From the NCBI RefSeq assembly GCF_001426185.1, contig NZ_LMRP01000001.1, positions 569,372 through 633,371 of the forward strand: a DNA stretch of 64,000 nucleotides, written 5' to 3'. Of the stretch, positions 33,697 through 42,014 are shown one piece after another. The translations under genes and the position numbers were made by a program. Source of the stretch: Rhodococcus sp. Leaf247. Lineage in GTDB: Bacteria > Actinomycetota > Actinomycetes > Mycobacteriales > Mycobacteriaceae. The stretch's first letter is position 1. Every line of letters begins with the position of its first letter. Under the pieces are notes generated by a model. It saw only the letters and a list, made by a program, of their open reading frames with translations. It was not told where the DNA came from and searched no databases.

Positions 33697-34064
33697 CGGA
33701 CACCTCTCGAGAAAGAGTTGTCGGACCGCCGTCCGGCGCCCCGACCAACAGACCACGGACCCGCCGGACGACGAATCCACACAGTGATTGTCCCGCTTCC
33801 GGCGCGAAAAGTGGATTCCGCCCCGAAAGTCGTACGCGCAGGTGGCGCTGCCCTTTTCGCGGGCCGTTAACGAACCGCAGGTCAATAACTCGATTCTGGT
33901 GCAGTACCCGAGTTACTCGCTCGTATTCCCGGACAGTTCAGTGACAGGTTGCAGAGTTGAGCCAGTGAAACGGACCAAATTTCGTGAAAAGACACGAATG
34001 GTCCGCGGGCGTTTCGCGGCGCGAATGGACACTGTCACGTCCGAAGAAACCGGTCGGTTGCCAC
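33697..34064. other. Relatively AT-rich non-coding region
   Basis: About 370 nt without a supported gene, less GC-rich than its surroundings, especially 33780-34060. It should contain the promoter and leader of the acyltransferase-like gene at 33696. I could not settle on a promoter or riboswitch, but small inverted motifs occur around 33965-34005. Confidence 0.6.
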
Positions 34065-34103
34065 AAAAAAGGATGCCGCACCCCGTTTCGGGGTGCGGCA
34101 TCC
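34065..34103 (-). terminator. Rho-independent terminator of the ferredoxin-reductase gene
   Basis: Perfect 15-bp stem (34071-34085 with 34089-34103), 3-nt loop, followed on the minus strand by six T (34070-34065). It lies 30 nt beyond the stop at 34133. Confidence 0.95.
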
Positions 34104-34132
34104 ATTGTCGACGGGTGGCTCCGGCGTGTCGG

Positions 34133-35611
34133 CTACTTCCGCGCGGAACGCCGGAAGACCGAGCGACGCGTCGTCGACGCGGTCGTGGACGAGTCGGCGA
34201 GAGCGTCCGCGAGGAGGAGGTCGACGGTGCGCTCCGCGTCGGCTTTGTTGTCGCCGATCCCGCCCGACGCACCGCGCTTCGCCCAGCCGACCACGTACGC
34301 GCCCGCGAGTGGATCGCCGTCCTCACCGATCACTCGTCCGTCGACGTTGCGCACCGTTCCGCGGTCCTCGTCGAAGGGAAGTCCGGGCAACGGTGATCCG
34401 CGGTACCCGGTCGCCTGCAGAACGAGGTCGGCCGCGATCGTCCGCGTGCCGTCGGCGTCGCGAACGTCCAGTCCGCGCACACCCCCGTCGTGCCGGATCG
34501 CCACCGGTGTCCGTCCGAACGAGAACACGATCCGTCGTGCGGTCTCGGAGGCCGCCGGCACAGACGCCACCGGCACCGTGGCCAGAGGGGATGCCGATGC
34601 GGACATCGGGAGAGAACCGAGAGCAGACACGATGTCGTCCGGCCCGTCGACGACCACGGGAACCGAACGACGGCTGACCAGCGCCTGGCATTCGGAGCGG
34701 GTGAAGGCGGCGAACTCCGGCCCACGACGGCCCAGCACGGTGACCTCGGAGACGGAACTGTTCCGCAGCGCTGCCAGCGCGTGCGGCGAGATGTCCGTGC
34801 CGACGAGGCCGTCGACATCGGCCGTGAGAATCCGTGCTGCATCGAGAGCGACGTTGCCGTTGCCGATCACGACGACACGCTCGACTCCGCTCAGATCGAT
34901 CGCGTCGGCCGCGACATCCGGGTGTCCCGTGTACCAGCCCACGAGCAGGCGGGCGCTCACGGGGACGGACTCGTCTCCCAGCGGGAGCGCTCTGTCGCGA
35001 TCGGCACCCACCGCGTAGACGACGGCATCGAACTCGGCCGACAACTGCTCCGGGGTGATGTCCACCCCGACCTCCACGCCCATCCGCATCGTCACGCGGG
35101 AGTGGACGAAGAGGGAGCGGAAGTGCTCACCGATCCGGCGAGTACTTGTATGATCCGGCGCCACACCGTATCTCGCCAATCCACCCGCGGTGGGCAGTCT
35201 GTCGAAGAACGTAACGGTCGCGTCCGTCTGTCGCAGCAGGGCTGTCGCGGTGTAGCACGCGGCAGGCCCGGTGCCGACCACCGCGACCCGTCGCAGCGCG
35301 ACCTTGCCGATGTCGGCGGGCGGGAAAACCGGTGCGCCCCAGGCGTGGTCGACCGGCCGGTCCTTGTAGTAGTCGGCGTTCAGCTCCGCGTACACCTGCT
35401 GGGACGGGGACAGCCGCGAGACTCGGGTGATGGCATCCACCGGGCACGCATCGGCGCACGCCCCGCAGTCGATGCAGGTCCGTGGATCGATGTACAGCAG
35501 GTCGGTCTTCCCGAAGTCCGGCTCGTCCGGCGTGGGATGGATGCAGTTCACCGGACACACCGACAGACACGATGCGTCGTTGCAGCAGTTCTGGGTGATC
35601 GCGAAGGCCAT
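34133..35611 (-). CDS. Ferredoxin-fused ferredoxin-NADP+ reductase (FprB-like)
   Basis: A 492-residue fusion. The N-terminal ~75 residues are a 7Fe-type ferredoxin (NCCNDASCLSVCPVNCIHP and CIDCGACADACPVDAI). The rest is an adrenodoxin-reductase-like flavoprotein with FAD motif VAVVGTGPAACYTA, GLARYGVAPDH, the NADP motif VVIGNGNVALDAARIL and the C-terminal VVGWAKRGASGGIGDNK. It moves electrons between NADPH and its own or another ferredoxin. It starts 7 nt after the diiron oxygenase stop on the same strand, so it is very probably that enzyme's electron donor. A strong terminator ends the operon. Confidence 0.94.
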   Translation of the reverse strand: MAFAITQNCCNDASCLSVCPVNCIHPTPDEPDFGKTDLLYIDPRTCIDCGACADACPVDAITRVSRLSPSQQVYAELNADYYKDRPVDHAWGAPVFPPADIGKVALRRVAVVGTGPAACYTATALLRQTDATVTFFDRLPTAGGLARYGVAPDHTSTRRIGEHFRSLFVHSRVTMRMGVEVGVDITPEQLSAEFDAVVYAVGADRDRALPLGDESVPVSARLLVGWYTGHPDVAADAIDLSGVERVVVIGNGNVALDAARILTADVDGLVGTDISPHALAALRNSSVSEVTVLGRRGPEFAAFTRSECQALVSRRSVPVVVDGPDDIVSALGSLPMSASASPLATVPVASVPAASETARRIVFSFGRTPVAIRHDGGVRGLDVRDADGTRTIAADLVLQATGYRGSPLPGLPFDEDRGTVRNVDGRVIGEDGDPLAGAYVVGWAKRGASGGIGDNKADAERTVDLLLADALADSSTTASTTRRSVFRRSARK

Positions 35612-35618
35612 GGAGGTA

Positions 35619-36527
35619 TCAGACCATGTGGATGGTGCGGTACACAGCCGCAGCAGGCTTCGTCAGCAGACCGCAGTCGCTGAGGAACGCCATCAGATGC
35701 TGGCTGCTGGTGCGCATCATCACGTGATGGTGGGTGTTCTTCTTCGCTTCGCGCACCGCGCGATCGGTGTCCAGACCGGCGGCGGCGTACACGTCCTTGT
35801 TCACCATGTTGGACACGATGACGCGCGCTGCGATGGCGATGAGCAGCGCGGCGGACTTGCGTCGGGCGGTCGAGATACCGTCCATGTGCTCGCGCATCTG
35901 CTGACGCGCGAACGTCATGTGGCGCGATTCCTCGACGACGTGGATCTTGCTCGTCGTGCGCACCAGCGGCAGGACGTTCTCCCCGCGCATCCAGTCGCGC
36001 TGCATGACGTCGAGCACTTCCTCCGCCACCAGGATGCCGCCGTACGCGGCCTCCGACACGGCGAGAGTCTTGAAACCGCGACCGAGCTCGACGCTCAACC
36101 GGCGGGGCACGTAGGCCTTGATTCCCATAGTGGTGCAGGCGCGCGCGAACATCAGCGAATGACGGCACTCGTCGGCGATCTCGGTGAGAGCGAACTGGAA
36201 GTCGGACGAGGAGTAGTCGCCGCAGTACTGATCGCGCAGCACCATCTGCTGCAGGATCATCTCGAACCAGATACCCGTGCTCATGATCGAGCAGACCTCG
36301 TGGCGGGTGAGAGTGACGCGCTGCTCCGGCGTCATCTCCTTCCACAGATCGGTGCCGTAGAGGGTGCTCCACTCGGGGTTGAGACCGAACTGCTCCGGGT
36401 CGAGAGGGGCCTCCCAGTCGACCTCCTGCATCGGGTCGTAGGACAGCGCGGCGACGGAATCGAGCAACCGGGCGGAGACGTCCTCCATGTTCGAGGTCGT
36501 GAGATCGGTGTCGAGTGTGCTGGTCAT
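35619..36527 (-). CDS. AurF-like diiron oxygenase
   Basis: A 302-residue helical protein of the p-aminobenzoate N-oxygenase (AurF) family. Helices carry the carboxylate/histidine diiron ligands: RHEVCSIMSTGIWFE, LTEIADECRHSLMF and IHVVEESRHMTFARQQM. Known members oxidise aromatic amines to nitro compounds or hydroxylate acyl chains. Here no natural-product genes flank it, only its likely reductase (FprB-like) 7 nt downstream. The ATG at 36527 has a GGAAGGACG stretch. A TAAC-N10-GTTA element at 36566-36583 might be an operator. The actual substrate cannot be read from context. Confidence 0.88.
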   Translation of the reverse strand: MTSTLDTDLTTSNMEDVSARLLDSVAALSYDPMQEVDWEAPLDPEQFGLNPEWSTLYGTDLWKEMTPEQRVTLTRHEVCSIMSTGIWFEMILQQMVLRDQYCGDYSSSDFQFALTEIADECRHSLMFARACTTMGIKAYVPRRLSVELGRGFKTLAVSEAAYGGILVAEEVLDVMQRDWMRGENVLPLVRTTSKIHVVEESRHMTFARQQMREHMDGISTARRKSAALLIAIAARVIVSNMVNKDVYAAAGLDTDRAVREAKKNTHHHVMMRTSSQHLMAFLSDCGLLTKPAAAVYRTIHMV

Positions 36528-36565
36528 CGCGTCGTCCTTCCGTGGGGCGGGTGCATGTCCGTGAC

Positions 36566-36583
36566 TAACTGTGACAGAGGTTA
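36566..36583. promoter_or_regulatory. Possible operator upstream of the diiron oxygenase
   Basis: Short inverted element TAAC-N10-GTTA with an internal TGTGACAGA, 39 nt before the oxygenase start. Imperfect and short, so only suggestive of a TetR-type site. Confidence 0.3.
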
Positions 36584-36689
36584 TCAGGTACCAAGCGTCA
36601 CGGGAAGTGTGCGGACGGACGGACACGTCGGCGCCGCAGCTGTGACACGTGCGAAGCCTCGGCCCGGGGACCGGTGTGACAATGGACCC

Positions 36690-37028
36690 GTGCGTCCATG
36701 GTTTCTGCTGGTCCTCGCCATCGCGAGCGAGGTCACGGGCTCACTCGCGCTCGCGGCGGCGGTGACGACACCGCCCTGGTACGCCGTGGTGGTGGTCGGA
36801 TACGTGGCATCGTTCGTGTTGCTCGGTGCCGTGCTCCGCGCGGGCATGCCGCTGGGAGTCGCGTACGGAGTCTGGGGTGCGATCGGAGTGGCATCGACAG
36901 CGGCGTTGTCGAGCGTCATCTTCGACGAGAAGCTCACCGTCGTGACGATCCTCGGCCTCGCGCTGGTGATCGCCGGGGTGGTCGTGGTGGAACTGGGATC
37001 GCATCGCGCACGGACACCGCAGCCGTGA
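36690..37028 (+). CDS. Small multidrug resistance (SMR) transporter, first of a pair
   Basis: A 112-residue four-helix membrane protein. WFLLVLAIASEVTGSLALAA in helix 1 carries the conserved membrane Glu that binds proton and drug, and GVAYGVWGAIGVASTAALSS is the SMR signature. The GTG at 36690 gives the standard length. It overlaps the following SMR gene (TGATG). Paired SMR genes often form obligate antiparallel heterodimers (EbrAB/YkkCD type) that export quaternary ammonium compounds or other cations. The convergent TetR gene 5 nt beyond the pair may regulate it or the MFS gene. Confidence 0.92.
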   Translation: MRPWFLLVLAIASEVTGSLALAAAVTTPPWYAVVVVGYVASFVLLGAVLRAGMPLGVAYGVWGAIGVASTAALSSVIFDEKLTVVTILGLALVIAGVVVVELGSHRARTPQP

Positions 37029-37348
37029 TGTGGTTGCTGCTTGCCTGCGCCATCGCCTCGGAGGTGACGGCCACCCTCTCGCTGCGAGTCGCCGTCCACG
37101 GCAGGCGCGCGCTGTACGCCGTGGTCGTCGCCGGCTACCTCGCGTCCTTCGTCTTCCTCGCCCTCACGTTGTCGGCGGGGCTCGGCATCGGGGTCGCCTA
37201 CGGGATCTGGGCGGCGACCGGCATCGCCGTCACCGCGATCGCGAGCCGTCTGCTGTTCGGCGAACCGTTGACCAGGACGATGTCCGCGGGAATCGTGTTG
37301 ATCATCGCCGGGGTGCTCCTGATCGAGACCGGCAGCTCGCACACCTGA
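37028..37348 (+). CDS. SMR transporter, second of a pair
   Basis: A 106-residue four-helix SMR protein with the helix-1 Glu (LLLACAIASEVTATLSLRVA) and AYGIWAATGIAVTAIAS signature. The ATG overlaps the stop of the first SMR gene, so equal, coupled synthesis of both subunits is expected. Heterodimer formation is inferred from the arrangement. It is convergent with the TetR gene at 37353. Confidence 0.92.
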   Translation: MWLLLACAIASEVTATLSLRVAVHGRRALYAVVVAGYLASFVFLALTLSAGLGIGVAYGIWAATGIAVTAIASRLLFGEPLTRTMSAGIVLIIAGVLLIETGSSHT

Positions 37349-37352
37349 CCGG

Positions 37353-37991
37353 TCACCTCGTGACGGTCGCCTGCCAGATTCCGACGATGGCGTCGACCAG
37401 ATCGGTCCCGCTCGCCCGCCACAGTGCGGCGCGGTCTCCGTCGGACGCGGCGATCTCAGCTTCGCGCTCGGCCATGACGTGGACGAGCAACGTCCGAGCC
37501 ATTCCGCCTCGGGCGACACGCACGTCGACGGGCATGGGAGGCAGGCACGAGTTCACGCCGTCCACCGTCTCGCGCAAACCCGGCGAGGACAGTGATTCGT
37601 CCACGAGGATCGTGCGGAGCGTCGGATCCGTCATCACCTGACTGGCGAACCGGGCGTACCAGGTGGAGTGTCCGACGTCGGCGAAGTACTCGGTGGACGG
37701 CCGTACGAGTGCCGACACCCACCCGCGAAGGTCGGGGCGGTCACCGAGGGCGGCGACATGCGACGCCCGGAACTGCTCGACCCCCGCGGATCGCCGCACC
37801 ACGATGGCCCGGACGAGGTCTTCCTTGGTGCCGAAGTGGTACCCGACAGCCGCACTGTTGGCCTGACCGGCCGCATCTCCGACCTGCCTGTTGGACACCG
37901 ACACCACGCCGTTCTCGGCATAGAGGCGTTCGGCCGCATCGAGGATCGCTTCGCGTGTGTTCTCCGAACGCGCCGTGCGGACCCTGGTCAC
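37353..37991 (-). CDS. TetR-family regulator, second gene of an MFS operon
   Basis: A 212-residue TetR protein. The N-terminal HTH is REAILDAAERLYAENGVVSV and NSAAVGYHFGTKEDLVRAIV. A C-terminal ligand domain follows. It starts 15 nt downstream of the MFS transporter stop on the same strand, so transporter and regulator are co-transcribed. The palindrome at 39519-39544 upstream of the MFS gene is the obvious site for autorepression. Likely inducers are substrates of the transporter or the neighbouring SMR pair. Confidence 0.9.
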   Translation of the reverse strand: MTRVRTARSENTREAILDAAERLYAENGVVSVSNRQVGDAAGQANSAAVGYHFGTKEDLVRAIVVRRSAGVEQFRASHVAALGDRPDLRGWVSALVRPSTEYFADVGHSTWYARFASQVMTDPTLRTILVDESLSSPGLRETVDGVNSCLPPMPVDVRVARGGMARTLLVHVMAEREAEIAASDGDRAALWRASGTDLVDAIVGIWQATVTR

Positions 37992-38006
37992 GACTGAAGA
38001 GCGTAG

Positions 38007-39491
38007 TCAGTCGACGGGCTGGACCGGTCGGACGCCGTGCACGTCGACCGGACCGCCCACCACGTCCGAGACCGCGTCGTCCGTACGACCGTGGGCGGGC
38101 AGGAACGACGCCAGCAGAACCGAGAGCACAGCGGCCCCTGCGGCCACGGCCATCACGACGCGGAACGCGTTCTGGGTGGGCACCTGCGCGGAGCCGAGTG
38201 TCACGGTCATCGAGGCCAGGATCACGCCGGCGACAGCGCTGGCGAACGACGTTCCGAGAGAACGCATGAGCGTGTTGAAGCTGTTCGCCGCGGCCGTCTC
38301 GGTCGCCGGGACGGCGGACATGATCAAGGCCGGCATGGCGCCGTACGCGAGGCCGATTCCTGTGCCGATGATCAGCGAGACCACGACCAGCTGCCACACG
38401 GCGCCCATCAGGACGATGCCGGCGAGGTAGCCGACGGCGACGACACCGGCGCCCGCCATCAAGGTGGTCTTGGGGCCGCGCGTGGTGGTGATCCGCGACG
38501 ACAACGGCGCGACCGCCATCATCACGAGGCCGGACGGCGCCATCACCAGACCGGCCACCAGAACGGACTTGCCGAGGCCGACTCCGGTCGCCGCGGGAAG
38601 CTGGAGAATCTGCGGCAGAACGAGACTGAGCGCAAACATGGCGAAGCCGAGCATGATGGACGCGGCGTTGGTGAACAGCACCTGTCGACGCATCGAGACT
38701 CGGAGATCGACCAGCGGCTGCGGTGAACGCAGCTCCCACGTCACCCACGCAGCGAACGCCACCACGGCCACGACCAGCAGTCCGAGTGTGCGCGCACTCG
38801 TCCATCCCCAGTCGGATCCCTTCGAGATGCCGAGCAGCAGAGTCACCAACGCGACCGACAGCGTTGCGGCGCCGCCGAAGTCGAACGCACCGCCGGTCCG
38901 TGCGTCCGACTCGGGGATCACGGCGACGACGAGTGCCGTGACGATCAGCCCCAGAGCCGCGGCGGTCCAGAAGAGGAAGTGCCAGCTGGCGTACTCGGCG
39001 ATGACCGCGGCGGCCGGAAGTCCTAGCGCTCCACCGACTCCGAGCGACGCACTCATCAGCGCGATGGATCCGGGCAGCTTCCGGCTCGGCAGGACGTCGC
39101 GCATGATCGAGATGCCCAGGGGAATGACACCGGCCGCCAGACCCTGCAGCGCACGGCCGATGATGAGCGGAATCAGGCTGGTGGCCAGGGCGCCCACCAC
39201 GGACCCTGCCACGAGCAGAGCGAGACTGACCAGCAGCAGTCGGCGTTTGCCGAACATGTCGCCGAGTCGTCCCGTGACCGGCACGGCGACCGCACCGGCC
39301 AACAGAGTCGCGGTGATGGCCCACGCGGTGTTCGCGGCGGACGCGTTCACGAGCGTCGGGAGTTGCGGGACGATCGGGATGATCAACGTCTGCATCAGCG
39401 CGACCGTGATGCCGGCGAATGCCAGAACGCCGACGATCCGACCGGTGCCGGTCACGTCCTCGTCGAGAGAGGTGGGTGGGGATGTCGTCAT
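38007..39491 (-). CDS. MFS drug/metabolite exporter (EmrB/QacA type)
   Basis: About 494 residues with 14 predicted membrane segments. It has the MFS motif A region GRLGDMFGKRRLLLVSL, the exporter motif LGVGGALGLPAAAVIAE in helix 5 and SDWGWTSA in the middle loop. Its start is taken at the ATG at 39491 (MTTSPPTSLD); a second in-frame ATG lies at 39503. A palindromic operator lies at 39519-39544, immediately upstream. It forms an operon with the TetR gene at 37353. The substrate is not known. Confidence 0.92.
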   Translation of the reverse strand: MTTSPPTSLDEDVTGTGRIVGVLAFAGITVALMQTLIIPIVPQLPTLVNASAANTAWAITATLLAGAVAVPVTGRLGDMFGKRRLLLVSLALLVAGSVVGALATSLIPLIIGRALQGLAAGVIPLGISIMRDVLPSRKLPGSIALMSASLGVGGALGLPAAAVIAEYASWHFLFWTAAALGLIVTALVVAVIPESDARTGGAFDFGGAATLSVALVTLLLGISKGSDWGWTSARTLGLLVVAVVAFAAWVTWELRSPQPLVDLRVSMRRQVLFTNAASIMLGFAMFALSLVLPQILQLPAATGVGLGKSVLVAGLVMAPSGLVMMAVAPLSSRITTTRGPKTTLMAGAGVVAVGYLAGIVLMGAVWQLVVVSLIIGTGIGLAYGAMPALIMSAVPATETAAANSFNTLMRSLGTSFASAVAGVILASMTVTLGSAQVPTQNAFRVVMAVAAGAAVLSVLLASFLPAHGRTDDAVSDVVGGPVDVHGVRPVQPVD

Positions 39492-39518
39492 CACGAGCTC
39501 CATCAGCCGTCGAAGTTA

Positions 39519-39544
39519 AACCAGTTGATTTAAACCAACTGGTT
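39519..39544. promoter_or_regulatory. Palindromic operator of the MFS-TetR operon
   Basis: Perfect 9-bp inverted repeat AACCAGTTG / CAACTGGTT (39519-39527, 39536-39544) with an 8-nt AT-rich centre, 27 nt before the MFS start. The position fits repression by the co-transcribed TetR protein. Confidence 0.7.
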
Positions 39545-39609
39545 CAACGTACGTTCCCACCCGCTTACCGAACCAACTCCCGACCGAAGTTGTGGTGCGG
39601 CTCACTCCG

Positions 39610-41328
39610 TTACCGGACGAAACGGTCGAGGAAGGCATTGGAGAACACCCGATCGGGGTCGAGCCGGTCCACGACGTCGACGACCGTGTCCCACGTGCGA
39701 TCCCCCTCGTACCCGTCGCGATACGACTGCGGGATCGCGCTACCGAGAGCCTCGGCATCCTCGTACGGCCGGTCCTCCGAGAACGCCCATCCTTTCGACC
39801 ACTCCGGTCGGAACATCGAATCGACCCCGTCGAAACGCTGCCGCATCCACTGCTCCATCTCCCGGTAGAAGGCGAACATTCCGGGCGTACCGGGAATGCC
39901 CAGCACGTTCAACCAGATTGCCGTGTCCCATTCCGGACGATCCGGCCGCGGACGCATGGCGGACAGCGTCGGCGCCCCTGCCGACTCCACGAGCACGTCG
40001 TCCTCCTGATCGAGTCCACAGCACCGGATCTCGACCGGACCGTTGATCGGGTACCGACCGAGCGCAGCATAGTGATCCACCCGCGCGCGGAACCACTGCG
40101 TGAAGTCGTGGACGACAGTGGCAGCGTTCGCTCGCGACGTGAGCACCGCACCACCGCCCTCCGTCAACAGAAGCGTGCTCGGACGGATGTAGAACTGCAC
40201 GTTCTTGGGATTGCCCCAGATGTCCGACGACGCGGTCGCCGCCAAGCCCGCCACGGTCGCCGCCAGGAACATCCTGCCGAGTCCGGGTGTCAGGTCGGTG
40301 CGGCCGGAGACGACGGCACCGATGACGTCCGAGACGGCCTCCGGCAGAGTGTCGGAGAACGGATAGTTGTACGGCTCCGTCACCTGTCGCGAACCCGGTG
40401 GTCGCATCGGGGCGAGGGACCAGACCTTGAGCCACGGCGTGTCCGTGAACGGATACCAGATCGCCTCCGCACGCCCGGCGCTGTCGAGGAACGACTCCAT
40501 GGTTCGACCGGGAGACCCCGCGGGTGCGAACATCTCGGACCAGCCGATGTCGGTGAAACTCCGACACCGCATGGGCACCAGCTCGTGTGCCTGCAGAGTC
40601 ACCTCGGTGACGAACGCCCGGCCGAGATGGGTAGCCAATACCGGTGCGTCGTCGTCGCCCCGTGCCACCGTGCGAAGCTCGAAACCGTTGCTACCCTTGG
40701 CGATCACCCGCATCGACGTCACCAGATTGCTCAGCGAGCCGAGCGTCGAACCGGGCGCTCCGACTTCTCCCGTCGCGCGCAATGCCGCACCGTGCGCTCC
40801 CACCGCGAGCGCTCCGGCGATGGACAGCACCCCCGGCGCGGGCACGCTCGACCACGCGAGGCCGTGAGCTTCCAACGCCGAGAGGATGGCGTGCAGAGTG
40901 GCGCCGGCTCCCGCCGTGACGGTGGACCGTTCGACGTCCACGGAGACCTCGGTCATCCCGGTCATGGTGTCCACCAACACCACTCGACTGAGGTCCTCCC
41001 CCACCTCGATGGTGAAGGGCGTCCACCCGTGCATCGCGCCGCGAGGCCTGAGCCGGTAGCCGTGCTCGACCGCCCAGTCCGCGAGGGTGACGACGTCGTC
41101 CGCGTGTCGAGGTGAGCATGTCCAGACACCGTCGACGACGATCTCCTTCGACCAGTTCTGATATTTCTGGCGGAACAGCGCGATCCCGGCCGGAAAGTTC
41201 GGCGGCACCGACCCGGCGGCAGCAGAGTCGGCGGGAACGGCACCGGCAGGAACGGCGCGGGCAACGCTCGCGAAGGCCACGGCAGCAAGAGTGCCCGTGA
41301 TGAACGTACGTCGGTCGTGGGTGAGCAT
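39610..41328 (-). CDS. Cholesterol oxidase, covalent-FAD (BCO2/VAO) type, Tat-exported
   Basis: A 572-residue secreted flavoprotein. The N-terminus (HDRRTFITG and a hydrophobic stretch to about residue 30) is a Tat signal peptide. The motif RLRPRGAMHGWTPF places a histidine at about residue 100 where BCO2-type cholesterol oxidases bind FAD covalently. GALAVGAHGAAL and the cholesterol-oxidase substrate domain follow, with IWYPFTDTPWLKVWSL and YIRPSTLLLTEGGGAVLTS. It oxidises and isomerises cholesterol to cholest-4-en-3-one, making H2O2. A perfect TGACAA-CA-TTGTCA palindrome overlaps its -35, next to a TetR gene. Other steroid genes are absent nearby. Confidence 0.9.
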   Translation of the reverse strand: MLTHDRRTFITGTLAAVAFASVARAVPAGAVPADSAAAGSVPPNFPAGIALFRQKYQNWSKEIVVDGVWTCSPRHADDVVTLADWAVEHGYRLRPRGAMHGWTPFTIEVGEDLSRVVLVDTMTGMTEVSVDVERSTVTAGAGATLHAILSALEAHGLAWSSVPAPGVLSIAGALAVGAHGAALRATGEVGAPGSTLGSLSNLVTSMRVIAKGSNGFELRTVARGDDDAPVLATHLGRAFVTEVTLQAHELVPMRCRSFTDIGWSEMFAPAGSPGRTMESFLDSAGRAEAIWYPFTDTPWLKVWSLAPMRPPGSRQVTEPYNYPFSDTLPEAVSDVIGAVVSGRTDLTPGLGRMFLAATVAGLAATASSDIWGNPKNVQFYIRPSTLLLTEGGGAVLTSRANAATVVHDFTQWFRARVDHYAALGRYPINGPVEIRCCGLDQEDDVLVESAGAPTLSAMRPRPDRPEWDTAIWLNVLGIPGTPGMFAFYREMEQWMRQRFDGVDSMFRPEWSKGWAFSEDRPYEDAEALGSAIPQSYRDGYEGDRTWDTVVDVVDRLDPDRVFSNAFLDRFVR

Positions 41329-41436
41329 GAGGCTCCAGAGGTCGAGGCGTGACAGTTCGACAGCGTCGCGCCTCGTGAGCGCTGATCAGTCCCCCGGATC
41401 GTGATCCCCCCGGATTGCTTACAGCTTTTACAGAAG

Positions 41437-41451
41437 TGACAACATTGTCAA
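41437..41451. promoter_or_regulatory. TetR-type operator overlapping the cholesterol oxidase -35
   Basis: Perfect palindrome TGACAA-CA-TTGTCA (41437-41450). On the minus strand it includes TTGACA (41451-41446), a consensus -35, with TAAAAG 15 nt further. It overlaps the stop codon of the TetR gene at 41448. Confidence 0.65.
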
Positions 41452-42014
41452 GCGGGTGGTCGGAGGTGCAACGAGGGGAGAAGCCGTCGCCGCAGGTAGC
41501 CCCTGAGATCGTCGTCGGATCGCGTTGCCGCGCTGTCCAACTGGATGAGGGACAGGAACAGACGGATGCAGAGATCGGCGATCTCGTCGTGCTCCGCAGC
41601 CTCGACGTCGACCAGCGCCGGCGCCAGGAAGGCCGACGCCATGGCGAGGACCGCGGGAGCGAACACCGTCTCGTCCGAGATGACCGAGCCGGGGCGCGGA
41701 TGCACCAACGGCGCGAATGCAGGCGAGGAGCGGAAGCTCGATCGAGCAGCGACCATCGCCTCGACGAGGAACTCCGACGGAGACTTCGCGTCCGCCACGG
41801 CCTCCACGACGGCGGTGACCGTTCGCCCACTGACGACGCGGAGTGCCTCCGAGAGCAGCAGATCGCGAGTTCCGAAGTGCGCGTACACCGTCGGGCGAGA
41901 AACCCCCGCCTGCTCGGCGACGGAACTGACGGACACCGAATCGACGCCGCCGGTCTCGAGGCGGGACACGGCAGCCGCGAGAATGCGGTCCTTCACCTCC
42001 ACCGGGCAGACCAT
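41448..42014 (-). CDS. TetR-family regulator next to cholesterol oxidase
   Basis: A 188-residue TetR protein with HTH DRILAAAVSRLETGGVDSVS and QAGVSRPTVYAHFGTRDLL. The ATG at 42014 lies 22 nt inside the end of the ABC1 kinase gene, so the pair is translationally coupled. Its own stop codon is embedded in the palindrome preceding the cholesterol oxidase, suggesting it represses that gene. No domain other than the generic TetR C-terminal ligand pocket is visible. Confidence 0.9.
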   Translation of the reverse strand: MVCPVEVKDRILAAAVSRLETGGVDSVSVSSVAEQAGVSRPTVYAHFGTRDLLLSEALRVVSGRTVTAVVEAVADAKSPSEFLVEAMVAARSSFRSSPAFAPLVHPRPGSVISDETVFAPAVLAMASAFLAPALVDVEAAEHDEIADLCIRLFLSLIQLDSAATRSDDDLRGYLRRRLLPSLHLRPPA

